DNA from: Massilia sp. Root351
GTDB lineage: Bacteria > Pseudomonadota > Gammaproteobacteria > Burkholderiales > Burkholderiaceae_D
Reading direction: 5' to 3'
Assembly: GCF_001425045.1 (NCBI RefSeq)
Contig: NZ_LMDJ01000036.1
Span: forward strand, 1 to 64,000
Length of the DNA: 64,000 nucleotides
The position numbers were made by a program, and so were the translations under genes. The notes below the pieces were generated by a model. It ran no database searches. It was not told the origin of the DNA and saw only the letters and a list, made by a program, of their open reading frames with translations. Below, in pieces: positions 8,120 to 16,990 of the stretch (within the stretch, counting starts at the first letter, position 1; each line of letters opens with the position of its first letter).

Positions 8120-8687
8120 GCAAAAACTGATTATCAAGGGCCGTGAAATCGTCGGCGACGACTGGACCGTGCTGCGCGCCGCCGAAGGCGAAGACGCGGC
8201 CGCACTGGCCGTCCCGGCCGGCAAGGTCATCGTGCCGCTGGCGACCTGGCAGGCGCAGGCTGCAGCCCTGGCGCCGCGCCGCGCCGCCGCGGAAATCGGC
8301 GTGTGGTTCGGCCCGGACGAGCGTCCTGAAACGCTGAAGGGCGAGCTGGATGCCTTCGCCGTGGTGGCGGTAGACTTCCCGAAATTCACCGACGGGCGCG
8401 GCTACTCCATCGCCTACAACCTGCGCACCCGCCTGGCCTACGCCGGCGAACTGCGCGCCATCGGCGACGTGCTGCGCGACCAGCTGTTCTCGATGCAGCG
8501 CGTGGGCTTCAACGCCTATGACGTGCGCGCCGACCGCAGCATCGAGGACGCGCTGAAAGGCTTGTCCGACTTCTCGGAGACCTACCAGGCTTCCGTGGAC
8601 CAGAAAGTGCCGCTGTTCCGCCGCCATGCCCGCGCCACGCCCGCCGCCAACGTTGCCAGCAGCGGCGACGCCGGCTACGGCATCTGA
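8112..8687 (+). CDS. DUF934 protein associated with sulfite reductase
   Basis: Protein of 191 residues of the DUF934 family, which regularly follows cysI in proteobacteria and is presumed to assist sulfite reduction; its biochemical role is not established. The conserved core FPKFTDGRGYSIAYNLRTR and the LRDQLFSMQRVGFNAYDV stretch are visible. Two in-frame ATGs (8106, 8112) overlap the cysI stop; 8112 has the better spacing from GGAG. The overlap suggests translational coupling and a near-stoichiometric partner. No cofactor motif or membrane segment is seen. Confidence 0.85.
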   Translation: MSEQKLIIKGREIVGDDWTVLRAAEGEDAAALAVPAGKVIVPLATWQAQAAALAPRRAAAEIGVWFGPDERPETLKGELDAFAVVAVDFPKFTDGRGYSIAYNLRTRLAYAGELRAIGDVLRDQLFSMQRVGFNAYDVRADRSIEDALKGLSDFSETYQASVDQKVPLFRRHARATPAANVASSGDAGYGI

Positions 8688-8702
8688 AGCGCGGAGCCAG
8701 CC

Positions 8703-9419
8703 ATGAGCGAGCTGAATACCCTGACCCAGTCCACGCAGCAAACCCTGGAGCGCATCGTCCGTGATTTCACGCCGGCGGTGTTCGCCTCCAGCCTTGCCGC
8801 CGAAGACATGGTGCTGACCGATCTGATTTTGAAGGCCAAACTGCCGATCACCATCTTCTCGCTGGAGACCGGCCGCTTGCATGCTGAAACGCTGGCCATG
8901 CTGGACAAGGTGAAGGAGACCTACGGCTACCAGATCACGCTGTACCGCCCGCAGCCGGAAGCGGTGGAAGCCTATGTGGCGCAGAACGGGCTGAACGCCT
9001 TCTACGACAGCGTGGACATGCGCAAGGAATGCTGCCGCATCCGCAAGGTGGAGCCGCTGGGCCGCGCCCTGGCCGGCAACCAGGCCTGGATCACCGGCCA
9101 GCGCCGCGCGCAGTCGGCCACCCGCACCTCGCTTATGATAGAGGAAGACGATCCGGCGCACCTGATGACCAAGTTCAATCCGCTGGCCGACTGGTCGGAG
9201 GAAGACGTGTGGAACTACCTGCGCGAAAACAAGGTGCCTTACAATGCACTGCATGACAAGGGCTACCCGTCGATCGGCTGCGAACCCTGCACCCGGGCCA
9301 TCGAGCCGGGCGAGGATGTGCGCGCCGGCCGCTGGTGGTGGGAAAACCCGGAGTCGAAGGAATGCGGCCTGCACGTGGTAGACGGCAAGCTGATACGCAT
9401 CAAATCCGTGGCGGCGTAA
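8703..9419 (+). CDS. cysH: Adenylyl-sulfate (APS) reductase
   Basis: Assimilatory reductase of 238 residues that reduces APS to sulfite with thioredoxin. It is a PP-loop family protein. It carries both cysteine pairs that hold a [4Fe-4S] cluster: Cys110-Cys111 (KECCRIRKVEPL) and Cys193/Cys196 (GCEPCTRA). The catalytic Cys is in the C-terminal ECGLH. The two cluster pairs mark the APS-using type rather than the PAPS-using enterobacterial type, which agrees with there being no APS kinase in the cluster. It lies between DUF934 (15 bases) and cysD. Confidence 0.94.
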   Translation: MSELNTLTQSTQQTLERIVRDFTPAVFASSLAAEDMVLTDLILKAKLPITIFSLETGRLHAETLAMLDKVKETYGYQITLYRPQPEAVEAYVAQNGLNAFYDSVDMRKECCRIRKVEPLGRALAGNQAWITGQRRAQSATRTSLMIEEDDPAHLMTKFNPLADWSEEDVWNYLRENKVPYNALHDKGYPSIGCEPCTRAIEPGEDVRAGRWWWENPESKECGLHVVDGKLIRIKSVAA

Positions 9420-9457
9420 TGACGCGCCGGCCACCAACACAAGAATAGGCAAGCACC

Positions 9458-10405
9458 ATGAACACTGTAGTTGACCGTTACGCCTCCACCATAGGCTTGA
9501 GCGACGTAAACGCCCGCCACCTGGACGCGCTGGAATCGGAAGCCATCCACATCCTGCGCGAAGTGGCCGCCGAATGCAGCAACCCCGCCCTGCTCTTCTC
9601 GGGCGGCAAGGACTCCGTGGTGCTGCTGCGCCTGGCCGAGAAGGCGTTCCGCCCCGGGAAGTTCCCCTTCCCGCTGGTGCACATCGACACCGGCCACAAC
9701 TTCGAGGAAGTGATCACCTTCCGCGACCAGCGCGTGGCCGAACTGGGCGAGCGCCTGATCGTCGGCTCGGTGGAGGACTCGATCAAGAAAGGCACCGTGC
9801 GCCTGCGTAATCCGCAGACCGATTCGCGCAACGCCGCACAGGCGGTGACGCTGCTGGAAACCATCGCCGAACACAAGTTCGACGCCTGCATCGGCGGCGC
9901 CCGCCGCGACGAAGAGAAGGCCCGCGCGAAAGAGCGCATCTTCTCCTTCCGCGACGAATTCGGCCAGTGGGACCCGAAAGCCCAGCGCCCGGAACTGTGG
10001 GACCTGTATAACACCCGCGTGCACCCAGGCGAAAACATGCGCGTGTTCCCGATCTCTAACTGGACCGAGCTGGATGTGTGGCAGTACATCGCCCGCGAAA
10101 AACTGGCGCTGCCGCCGATCTACTTCGCGCACCAACGCCAGGTGATCCCGCGCAACGGCCTGCTGGTGCCGCTGACCGACCTGACCCCGGCGCGCGACGG
10201 CGAAGCGGTGGAAACGCAAGTGGTGCGCTTCCGCACCGTGGGCGACATCTCCTGCACCTGCCCGGTGTCGTCGGACGCGGAAACGGTGGAGGCGATCATC
10301 GCCGAAACCGCCGTCACCCAGATTACTGAACGGGGCGCGACCCGGATGGACGACCAGACCTCCGAAGCCTCCATGGAAAAACGCAAGAAAGCAGGTTACT
10401 TCTGA
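9458..10405 (+). CDS. cysD: Sulfate adenylyltransferase subunit 2 (CysD)
   Basis: ATP sulfurylase catalytic subunit of 315 residues, making APS from ATP and sulfate with CysN. The PP-loop motif LLFSGGKDSVVLL is near residues 46-58, followed by FPLVHIDTGHNF and the GGARRDEEKARAKER segment typical of CysD. The normal C-terminal RMDDQTSEASMEKRKKAGYF is intact. The stop codon overlaps the cysN start in ATGA-like fashion (shared base 10405), indicating coupled translation of the two subunits. Confidence 0.96.
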   Translation: MNTVVDRYASTIGLSDVNARHLDALESEAIHILREVAAECSNPALLFSGGKDSVVLLRLAEKAFRPGKFPFPLVHIDTGHNFEEVITFRDQRVAELGERLIVGSVEDSIKKGTVRLRNPQTDSRNAAQAVTLLETIAEHKFDACIGGARRDEEKARAKERIFSFRDEFGQWDPKAQRPELWDLYNTRVHPGENMRVFPISNWTELDVWQYIAREKLALPPIYFAHQRQVIPRNGLLVPLTDLTPARDGEAVETQVVRFRTVGDISCTCPVSSDAETVEAIIAETAVTQITERGATRMDDQTSEASMEKRKKAGYF

Positions 10406-11712
10406 TGAACGCTCGCATTGAAAATACTGAAAACCAGGCAGGCCTGCTGCGCTTCATCACCGCCGGTTCCGTCGATGACGGCAAGAGCACGCTGATCGGC
10501 CGCCTGCTGTTCGACAGCAAGGGCATTTTCGCCGACCAGCTGGCCGCCGTGTCGCGCGCCAAGAACAAGCGCACCGTGGGCGACACCATCGACCTGTCGC
10601 TGCTGACCGACGGCCTGGAAGCGGAACGCGAACAGGGCATCACCATCGACGTGGCCTACCGCTATTTCGCCACGCCCAAGCGCAAGTTCATCATCGCCGA
10701 CACGCCGGGCCACGAGCAGTACACCCGCAACATGGTCACCGGCGCTTCCACCGCCGACGCCGTGATCATCCTGATCGACGTGTCGAAAGTGAAGCTGCGC
10801 GAAGACGGCGGCGTGGACTTGCTGATCCAGACCAAGCGCCACTCCACCATCGCCCACCTGCTGCAAATCGAGCACGTGGTGGTGGCCGTCAACAAGATGG
10901 ACCTGGTGAACTACGACCAGGCGATCTACGACCGTATCGTCAAGGCATACCAGGAATTCGCGCAGTCGCTGGGCCTGAAGGACATCACGCCTATCCCGCT
11001 GTCGGCCCTGAGCGGCGACAACGTGGTGGACGCCGGCGAGAACATGCCGTGGTATAAGGGCCCGACCTTGATCGAGCTGCTGGAATCGCTGTCCGTGTAC
11101 GACGAGTCGCACAATGCGCCTTTCCGCTTTCCGGTGCAGCTGGTGGCGCGCCACAACGGCCACGAGGCAAACGACTTCCGCGGCTACATGGGCCGCATCG
11201 AAGCCGGCAACGTGAAGGTGGGCGACAAGCTGGTGGTGCAGCCTTCGGGCCAGGCCGCCACCGTCAAGGACATCCTGACGCTGGAAGGCTCGCACCAGTC
11301 GGCATCGGCCGGCCAGTCGGTCACCCTGCTGCTCAACGAGTACCTGGACATCTCGCGCGGCGACCTGCTGGCCAGCAGCGAGCAGCCGGCCACCCTGCTG
11401 AAGAACCTGAACGCGGATGTGTGCTGGCTGTCGGAAGACGCGCTGGACCTGCGCCGCAAGTACTGGATCAAGCACGGCACCAAGCAAACCGCCGCCAAGA
11501 TCACCAGTATCGCGTCGCTGCTCGACATCAACACCCAGGAACGCCGCATCGCCGACGCGCTGAAGCTGAACGACGTGGCGCGCATTGCGCTGACCGTGCA
11601 GCAGCCGCTGGCCGCCGACGACTATACCGACAGCCGCGCGACGGGCGCCTTCATCCTGATCGATGAAGTCACCCACCAGACCGTGGCCGCAGGCATGATC
11701 CGCCTGGCTTGA
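10405..11712 (+). CDS. cysN: Sulfate adenylyltransferase subunit 1 (CysN), GTPase
   Basis: GTP-hydrolysing subunit of ATP sulfurylase, 435 residues, an EF-Tu-like protein. G1 is GSVDDGKSTLIG (near residue 17), G3 is DTPGHEQYTRNM and G4 is NKMD; beta-barrel domains 2 and 3 follow. It has no fused APS kinase (CysC) domain, since the length stops at the translation-factor domains, matching the APS-type CysH. It overlaps cysD by one base, and cobA starts two bases after its stop, so it is part of one transcript. Confidence 0.96.
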   Translation: MNARIENTENQAGLLRFITAGSVDDGKSTLIGRLLFDSKGIFADQLAAVSRAKNKRTVGDTIDLSLLTDGLEAEREQGITIDVAYRYFATPKRKFIIADTPGHEQYTRNMVTGASTADAVIILIDVSKVKLREDGGVDLLIQTKRHSTIAHLLQIEHVVVAVNKMDLVNYDQAIYDRIVKAYQEFAQSLGLKDITPIPLSALSGDNVVDAGENMPWYKGPTLIELLESLSVYDESHNAPFRFPVQLVARHNGHEANDFRGYMGRIEAGNVKVGDKLVVQPSGQAATVKDILTLEGSHQSASAGQSVTLLLNEYLDISRGDLLASSEQPATLLKNLNADVCWLSEDALDLRRKYWIKHGTKQTAAKITSIASLLDINTQERRIADALKLNDVARIALTVQQPLAADDYTDSRATGAFILIDEVTHQTVAAGMIRLA

Positions 11713-11714
11713 CC

Positions 11715-12443
11715 ATGTCCGTGCCTGTGTTCGGGAAGGTTTTCCTCATCGGCGCCGGTCCCGGTGCGCAGGATCTGATCACCATGCGCGGCGCGCGCCT
11801 GCTGGCGCAAGCCGACGTGGTGCTGCACGACGCGCTGGTGACCGAAGAGATGCTGGAGCTGTGCCCGCAGGCCGAGAAAATCTCGGTCGGCAAGCGCTCG
11901 GGCCAGCGCTCCACCGCGCAGCATGCCATCAACGCGCAACTGGTCGAGCAGGCCGGCCGGCACAAGCTGGTGGTGCGCCTGAAAGGCGGCGACCCGATGC
12001 TGTTCGGCCGCGCCGACGAGGAGTTGCGGGCGCTGGAGGAAGCCGGCATCGAGGTCGAAGTCGTCCCCGGCATCACCACCGCCGTGGCGGCGGCGGCGGC
12101 CGCCAGGCAGCCGCTCACCAAGCGCGGCGTGGCGCGCAGCGTGGCCTTCTTCACCTCCAGCACCGCGCCCGAGCACCCGGCCGACGTCGACATGCCGGAC
12201 AGCGACACGCTGGTACAGTACATGGGCGGACGCGAAGCCATCATCACTGCGCAGCGCCTGCTGGACCAGGGCCGGCTGGGCGCGACGCCGGTGGTGGTGA
12301 TCGAAAACGTCAGCCGTCCCGACCAGCGCATCCTGCGCCTGACGCTGGACACGCTGGCGCACGGCCTGGAGCCGTCGCACGGTCCGGTGCTGGTGATGCT
12401 CGGCCACGCCATGGCGCGCCGCCCGCACCAGGCCGCCGACTGA
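11715..12443 (+). CDS. cobA: Uroporphyrinogen-III C-methyltransferase
   Basis: Makes precorrin-2 from uroporphyrinogen III by two SAM-dependent methylations, the first committed step to siroheme; 242 residues. SUMT motifs are clear: LIGAGPGAQDLITMRGARLL at the N-terminus, RLKGGDPMLFGRADEEL and the VPGITTAVAAAA segment. It is the stand-alone methylase and lacks the dehydrogenase/chelatase half of CysG. The ATG at 11715, two bases after the cysN stop, is chosen over a TTG at 11709. Its place in the cys operon matches the siroheme need of CysI; the remaining steps must be encoded elsewhere, one being CbiX at 15408. Confidence 0.93.
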   Translation: MSVPVFGKVFLIGAGPGAQDLITMRGARLLAQADVVLHDALVTEEMLELCPQAEKISVGKRSGQRSTAQHAINAQLVEQAGRHKLVVRLKGGDPMLFGRADEELRALEEAGIEVEVVPGITTAVAAAAAARQPLTKRGVARSVAFFTSSTAPEHPADVDMPDSDTLVQYMGGREAIITAQRLLDQGRLGATPVVVIENVSRPDQRILRLTLDTLAHGLEPSHGPVLVMLGHAMARRPHQAAD

Positions 12444-12520
12444 CATTCCCGGCGCCGCCGGTTGCCATTTCAACAATCCCCGCCGTAGAATAGCTGCTTC
12501 GACTCACCGGAGCACTATTC

Positions 12521-14587
12521 ATGCGCAATCTCGTCCCCGTCCTGCTGGCCTTTGCCGTCAGCGCCGCTTATGGCCAAGCGCCGGCCCGGACCGCCGCCGC
12601 CAACGAGGCGCCGCTGGCCGCGCTGCCCTACACGCCCGGCCTGGACGTTACCGCCATGGACAAGAGCGCCGATCCCTGCGAGGACTTCTACCAGTACAGC
12701 TGCGGCGGCTGGATCAAGAACAACCCGATCCCGGCCGACCAGAGCGCCTGGAGCGTCTACGGCAAGGCCGCGCAGGACAACCAGCGCTTCCTGTGGGGCA
12801 TCCTGTCCGCCCTGGCCGCGCAGCAGAGCGGCCGCAACCCGGCCCAGCAGAAGATCGGCGACTACTTCGCCGCCTGCATGGACGAGCAGACCGTCAACCA
12901 GCGCGGCGCGGCGCCGCTGCAGGAATACCTGGCGCTGATCGGCGGCATGGCAGGCAAACAGGATTTGCCGGGCGTGCTGGCCCGGCTGCACACCGACGTG
13001 GCCAACAGCATGCTGTTCGCTTTCTCGTCCAACCAGGACCTGGGCGACTCGGCCCAGGTGATCGCCTTCGCCGGCAACGCCGACGCCGGGCTGCCCGACC
13101 GCGACTACTACCTCAAGACCGACGCCAAGTCGAAAACCATCCGTGTCCAATACGTGGACCACATTGCCCGCTCGCTGGAACTGGCGGGCGATACGCCGGC
13201 CGAGGCCAGGCGCGCCGCGAGAGCCATCCTGCGCTTTGAAACCGCGCTGGCGAAAGCCTCGCTGTCGCGCGTGGAGCAGCGCGACCCCTACAAGATGTTC
13301 CACAAGACCGACCTGAAAGGCCTGCAGGCGATGACGCCCGCCTTCAACTGGAAGGACTACCTGCAGGCCGCCGGCGTGGCAGGCGTGAAGCGCTTCAACG
13401 CCAACGAACCGGCCTATCTGCGCGCGCTGAACCAGGGCCTGCAGCAACTGAGCCTGGCCGACATCAAGACCTATCTGCGCTGGCACACCACGCGCGCCAT
13501 GTCGCCGTTCCTGTCGCAGGCCTTCGTGGACGAGAACTTCGCCTTCTACCACAAGACCCTGCTCGGCACGCCGGAGCAGAAGCCGCGCTGGAAACGCTGC
13601 GTGCAGCTGGTCGACCTGCAACTGGGCGAAGCGCTGGGCCAGGAGTTCGTCAGCCGCGCCTTCAGCCCGGAACTGAAGGAAAAGACGCTGCACATGACGC
13701 GCCAGATCGAGGCCGCCATGGAGCAGGACATCAACTCGCTGACGTGGATGAGCGAGCCGACCAAGGCCAAGGCGCGCGAGAAGCTGCACGCGGTGGCCAA
13801 CAAGGTGGGCTACCCGTACAGCTGGCGCGACTACAGCGCCTACGGCGTCAAGCGCGACGACTTCGCCGGCAACGTGGTGCGCGGCACCGCCTTCGAAGTG
13901 CGGCGCCAGCTGGACAAGATCGGCAGGCCGCTGGACCGTTCCGAGTGGGGCATGACGCCGCCCACCGTGAACGCCTACTACAACCCGCAGATGAACGACA
14001 TCAACTTCCCTGCGGGCGTGCTGCAGCCGCCGCTCTTCGACGGCAACATGGACGACGCGCCGAACTACGGCAACACCGGCGGCACCATCGGCCATGAGCT
14101 GATCCACGGTTTCGACGACGAAGGCCGCCAGTTCGACGCCAAGGGCAACCTGAAGGACTGGTGGGCCAGGCAGGATGCCAAGGCATTCAAGCAGCGCGCG
14201 CAGTGCATCGTGGACCAGTACGCGCAGTACACCGTGGTGGACGACATCAAGATCAACAGCAAGCTGACGCTGGGCGAGGACGCGGCCGACCTGGGCGGCC
14301 TGATACTGGCCTGGATGGCGTGGAAGACCGAAATCGCCGACAAGGTGCTGGAGAATCGCGAGGGATTGACGCCGGAGCAGCGCTTCTTCGTCGGTACCGC
14401 GCAGTGGACCTGCCAGAGCGAGCGGCCGGAAAGCCTGCGCCTGCACGCCATGACCGACCCGCACTCGCCAGGCAAGTACCGCATCAACGGCGTGGTGGTG
14501 AATATGCCGGAATTCGCCAAGGCCTTCGCCTGCAAGCCCGGCCAGGCCATGGTCAAGCCGAAGCAGAAGATTTGCCGGGTGTGGTAG
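12521..14587 (+). CDS. M13 family (neprilysin/PepO-like) zinc metallopeptidase
   Basis: Secreted or periplasmic zinc endopeptidase, 688 residues. An N-terminal signal peptide (about 1-19, ending AYGQA) precedes the helical M13 N-domain. The catalytic domain has the zinc motif HELIH (525-529) and the third ligand Glu586 in GEDAADLGG with Asp590. The NAYYNPQMNDINFPAG stretch before the active site and the C-terminal CKPGQAMVKPKQKICRVW, the family hallmark CxxW, are intact. It stands alone, with a TAGAAT-type -10 near 12485 and a GGAG ribosome site. It would cleave peptides outside the cytoplasm; no substrate is indicated. Confidence 0.94.
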   Translation: MRNLVPVLLAFAVSAAYGQAPARTAAANEAPLAALPYTPGLDVTAMDKSADPCEDFYQYSCGGWIKNNPIPADQSAWSVYGKAAQDNQRFLWGILSALAAQQSGRNPAQQKIGDYFAACMDEQTVNQRGAAPLQEYLALIGGMAGKQDLPGVLARLHTDVANSMLFAFSSNQDLGDSAQVIAFAGNADAGLPDRDYYLKTDAKSKTIRVQYVDHIARSLELAGDTPAEARRAARAILRFETALAKASLSRVEQRDPYKMFHKTDLKGLQAMTPAFNWKDYLQAAGVAGVKRFNANEPAYLRALNQGLQQLSLADIKTYLRWHTTRAMSPFLSQAFVDENFAFYHKTLLGTPEQKPRWKRCVQLVDLQLGEALGQEFVSRAFSPELKEKTLHMTRQIEAAMEQDINSLTWMSEPTKAKAREKLHAVANKVGYPYSWRDYSAYGVKRDDFAGNVVRGTAFEVRRQLDKIGRPLDRSEWGMTPPTVNAYYNPQMNDINFPAGVLQPPLFDGNMDDAPNYGNTGGTIGHELIHGFDDEGRQFDAKGNLKDWWARQDAKAFKQRAQCIVDQYAQYTVVDDIKINSKLTLGEDAADLGGLILAWMAWKTEIADKVLENREGLTPEQRFFVGTAQWTCQSERPESLRLHAMTDPHSPGKYRINGVVVNMPEFAKAFACKPGQAMVKPKQKICRVW

Positions 14588-14651
14588 GGGCCTGCGTGGG
14601 CGCTGCGGCGGCGCCTGTTAAAATGTCGCCTTCGATTTTCAAGGAGGTGAC

Positions 14652-15392
14652 ATGCAGCAGCCGAATGAAGTATTTGAACGCGCCCGCGAAGCCCGTCTGG
14701 CCGGCCGCTACCAGGACGCGCTGAAGGACCACCTCTGGCTGCATGAGCATGCGCTGGAGGTGTCGCCCGAATGGCGCGGCGTGCGCCTGTCGTTCGCCCT
14801 GCGCGACTGGATCTATCTGGCCGACGCCTTCCCGCCCGCCCGCGCCGCGCTGCAGAGCATCCGCGACCGCGAATCGTCGCGCATGCTGCTGGGCGCGGCC
14901 ACCGTGGAGCGGTTCCGCGAAGTGGCCGCCATCAATGAAGCGCTGCGCGAAGTGGGCGCCACCCACGCGCTGTTCCTGAAGCTCGACGAGATCGACTCCG
15001 CGCTGGCCGAGCAGTGCGCCGAGCTGGCCATGACGGCGCTGGTGAAATGCGAAGACTTCCAGCTGGCGCGCCGTTTCCTGCCCTCGCCTTCCGGCCGCAT
15101 CCAGGCCCTGGCCGCGCGCCTGAACGACGGCGCCGACGCGCTGGCCAGCCAGCCCGCCTCGGCCGCGCCGACGCTGCTGGCCTATGTGCTCAACTATGCC
15201 AAGGAAGTGCGCCTGGTGCTGGCCGTGCTGAACGGCCTGGAGGAAAAGGGCGAAGCGGACAACATGCAGAAACTGGCGCTGGACGAGGTCCGTTCGGATG
15301 GCCTGCGCGCCATCATCCAGCGCGAACTGGAACAGCCCGGCTCCACGCTGGCCGCCATGGCGGCCCAGTCCGAAGCGGACGGCGAAGCGTAA
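14652..15392 (+). CDS. Uncharacterised helical (TPR-like) protein
   Basis: I do not recognise a named family. The 246-residue product is Ala/Leu/Arg-rich and nearly all helical. Its opening FERAREARLAGRYQDALKDH looks like a tetratricopeptide helix pair, and the rest could be further degenerate helical repeats. No signal peptide, membrane segment or catalytic motif is visible, so it is probably a cytosolic scaffold. Translation must be efficient: the start is preceded by AAGGAGGTGAC, nearly the full anti-Shine-Dalgarno complement. It lies alone between the M13 peptidase gene and the convergent cbiX. Confidence 0.72.
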   Translation: MQQPNEVFERAREARLAGRYQDALKDHLWLHEHALEVSPEWRGVRLSFALRDWIYLADAFPPARAALQSIRDRESSRMLLGAATVERFREVAAINEALREVGATHALFLKLDEIDSALAEQCAELAMTALVKCEDFQLARRFLPSPSGRIQALAARLNDGADALASQPASAAPTLLAYVLNYAKEVRLVLAVLNGLEEKGEADNMQKLALDEVRSDGLRAIIQRELEQPGSTLAAMAAQSEADGEA

Positions 15393-15407
15393 GGCCCAGC
15401 GGCCCGC

Positions 15408-15821
15408 TCAGGCGCCAGCGCCGCCGGCCGCCCCCTGCAGCGTGCCGACGCAATAGTCCGCGATAGCACTCAGCACGGCCGGGTTTTCGCCCGCCGCTTC
15501 GGCCACGCTGAAGCGCATGGCCGGATAGGCTGCGCGCAACTCATCCAGCATCAGCGGCAAGTCGCGCAGCACGTGGCCGCCCTGCCCCAGGAAGATCGGC
15601 ACCACCGCCACTTCCGCCACGCCGGCGGCCGCCAGTTCGGCAACCCGCTCCGGCAGGCGCGGCGACATCAACTCCAGGAACGCGAGCGACACGTCCACAT
15701 CGGGCAGCCGCGCCTGCGTGATGGCGCTCAGGCGTTCGAAGGGCGCGGCCCAGCTGGCGGCGCGCGCCCCGTGCGCGAACAGGATCAGTGCTTTTTTGCT
15801 TGTCATGGCTTCAGTCGTCAT
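15408..15821 (-). CDS. cbiX: Sirohydrochlorin chelatase, CbiX small form
   Basis: Half-size CbiX/SirB-type chelatase of 137 residues that inserts Fe2+ (or Co2+) into sirohydrochlorin. The two metal-handling histidines are in LILFAHGARAASW and FLGQGGHVLRDLP. The ATG at 15821 overlaps the lptG stop (TGATG), so translation is probably coupled. Its placement in the lpt operon is odd for function, but it supplies the last siroheme step that stand-alone CobA cannot perform. A precorrin-2 dehydrogenase is not in the window. Cobalt versus iron preference cannot be told from sequence. Confidence 0.87.
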   Translation of the reverse strand: MTTEAMTSKKALILFAHGARAASWAAPFERLSAITQARLPDVDVSLAFLELMSPRLPERVAELAAAGVAEVAVVPIFLGQGGHVLRDLPLMLDELRAAYPAMRFSVAEAAGENPAVLSAIADYCVGTLQGAAGGAGA

Positions 15822-16990
15822 CAGTGTCTCTCCACCCACCACAATGCGCCGATGGCCAACATCAGATAAATCACGCTGGGCGCCGCAGCGGTGAGGAATG
15901 GCGGCCAGGTACTGAGCATGCCCACGTGCGAGAACAGGGTGTTCACCAGCAGGAAGCTCACCCCTATCATGATGCCAACGAACACTTTCAGGCTAACGCC
16001 GCCGCTGCGCGCGTGCAGATAGGCGAACGGCAGCGCCAGCGCCATCAGCACGAAGATGGCCAGCGGATCGAACAGCTTCTTCCAGAACGCCACCTTGAAT
16101 ACCTTGGTCTCCTGCTTGTTCTCCTGCAGGTGGCGGGTGTAGACCGCCAGCTCGTTGGCCGACATGCGCTCCGGATCACGGCGCGATACCGACAGGATCT
16201 TGGGCGTGATCTCCGACACCAGGTCGCGCGAGGCCAGCTTCACCACCTCGACCAGGCTGGTTTCCTGCGCGAAGTGGTTCTGCGCGGTGGCGGTGGCGCC
16301 CGCCACCAGCAGCGCCGGATTGCTGAAGCGGCTCTCGGTCACTTCCTCCAGCCGCCACACGCTCTTGCCCTGGAAGGTGGCGCGCTTGGCCTGGATCAGC
16401 GCGCGCAGGCGGAAGCTGTTGTCGAACTCGTAGAGCTTGACGTCGAGCAGCTGGCCGTCCGGGCGCACTTCGCGCACATTGAAGAAGCGCGAACCGAGCA
16501 CGGTGCCGGTCAGTCCTTCGCTCTTGATGATGTCCTTGGTCCACAGGCCGGAGCGGAACTCGGCCGAGATGGCGGCGCCCTGCGCCGTCAGGCGCACCTT
16601 TTCGGCCAGCGGCGAGGTGCGCGGCACGATCAGTTCGCCGAACACGAAGGCGATCGCCACGATCACCACGCCGATCTTGAACAGCATGCCGATCGCCATG
16701 CGGGTCGACATGCTGGCCGCGCGCATGATGGTGAACTCGGACGACGAGGCCAGCTGCGCCATGGTGTAGATGGTGCCGATCAGCGTGGCCACCGGCAGCA
16801 CGCGGTAAATCTGCTCGGGCACCATCATGGCCACATACAGCACCGCGTGCTGCAGCGTGTAGCCGTGCTTGCCCACCGACGGCAATTCGCCGGTCAGGTC
16901 CATGAAGGCCATCAGGCCCAGCAGCGCCAGCAGCACGAAGGACACCGCCTGCGCAATCGAGGTGGCGAAATAGCGTTGCAGGATACTCAT
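15821..16990 (-). CDS. lptG: LPS export ABC transporter permease LptG
   Basis: Inner-membrane permease of 389 residues of the LptB2FG complex, which extracts lipopolysaccharide from the inner membrane for transport through LptC-A-D. YjgP/YjgQ family layout: N-terminal membrane helices (FVLLALLGLMAFMDL and following), a periplasmic beta-jellyroll in the middle, and C-terminal helices. The ATG at 16990 forms TAATG with the lptF stop; longer in-frame starts upstream are inside lptF and rejected. It is the second gene of lptF-lptG-cbiX. Confidence 0.94.
   Translation of the reverse strand: MSILQRYFATSIAQAVSFVLLALLGLMAFMDLTGELPSVGKHGYTLQHAVLYVAMMVPEQIYRVLPVATLIGTIYTMAQLASSSEFTIMRAASMSTRMAIGMLFKIGVVIVAIAFVFGELIVPRTSPLAEKVRLTAQGAAISAEFRSGLWTKDIIKSEGLTGTVLGSRFFNVREVRPDGQLLDVKLYEFDNSFRLRALIQAKRATFQGKSVWRLEEVTESRFSNPALLVAGATATAQNHFAQETSLVEVVKLASRDLVSEITPKILSVSRRDPERMSANELAVYTRHLQENKQETKVFKVAFWKKLFDPLAIFVLMALALPFAYLHARSGGVSLKVFVGIMIGVSFLLVNTLFSHVGMLSTWPPFLTAAAPSVIYLMLAIGALWWVERH

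Noticed and set aside
11715..12443. Full CysG (methylase plus dehydrogenase/ferrochelatase)
   Set aside because: The product ends after the methyltransferase domain; the N-terminal half of CysG is absent.
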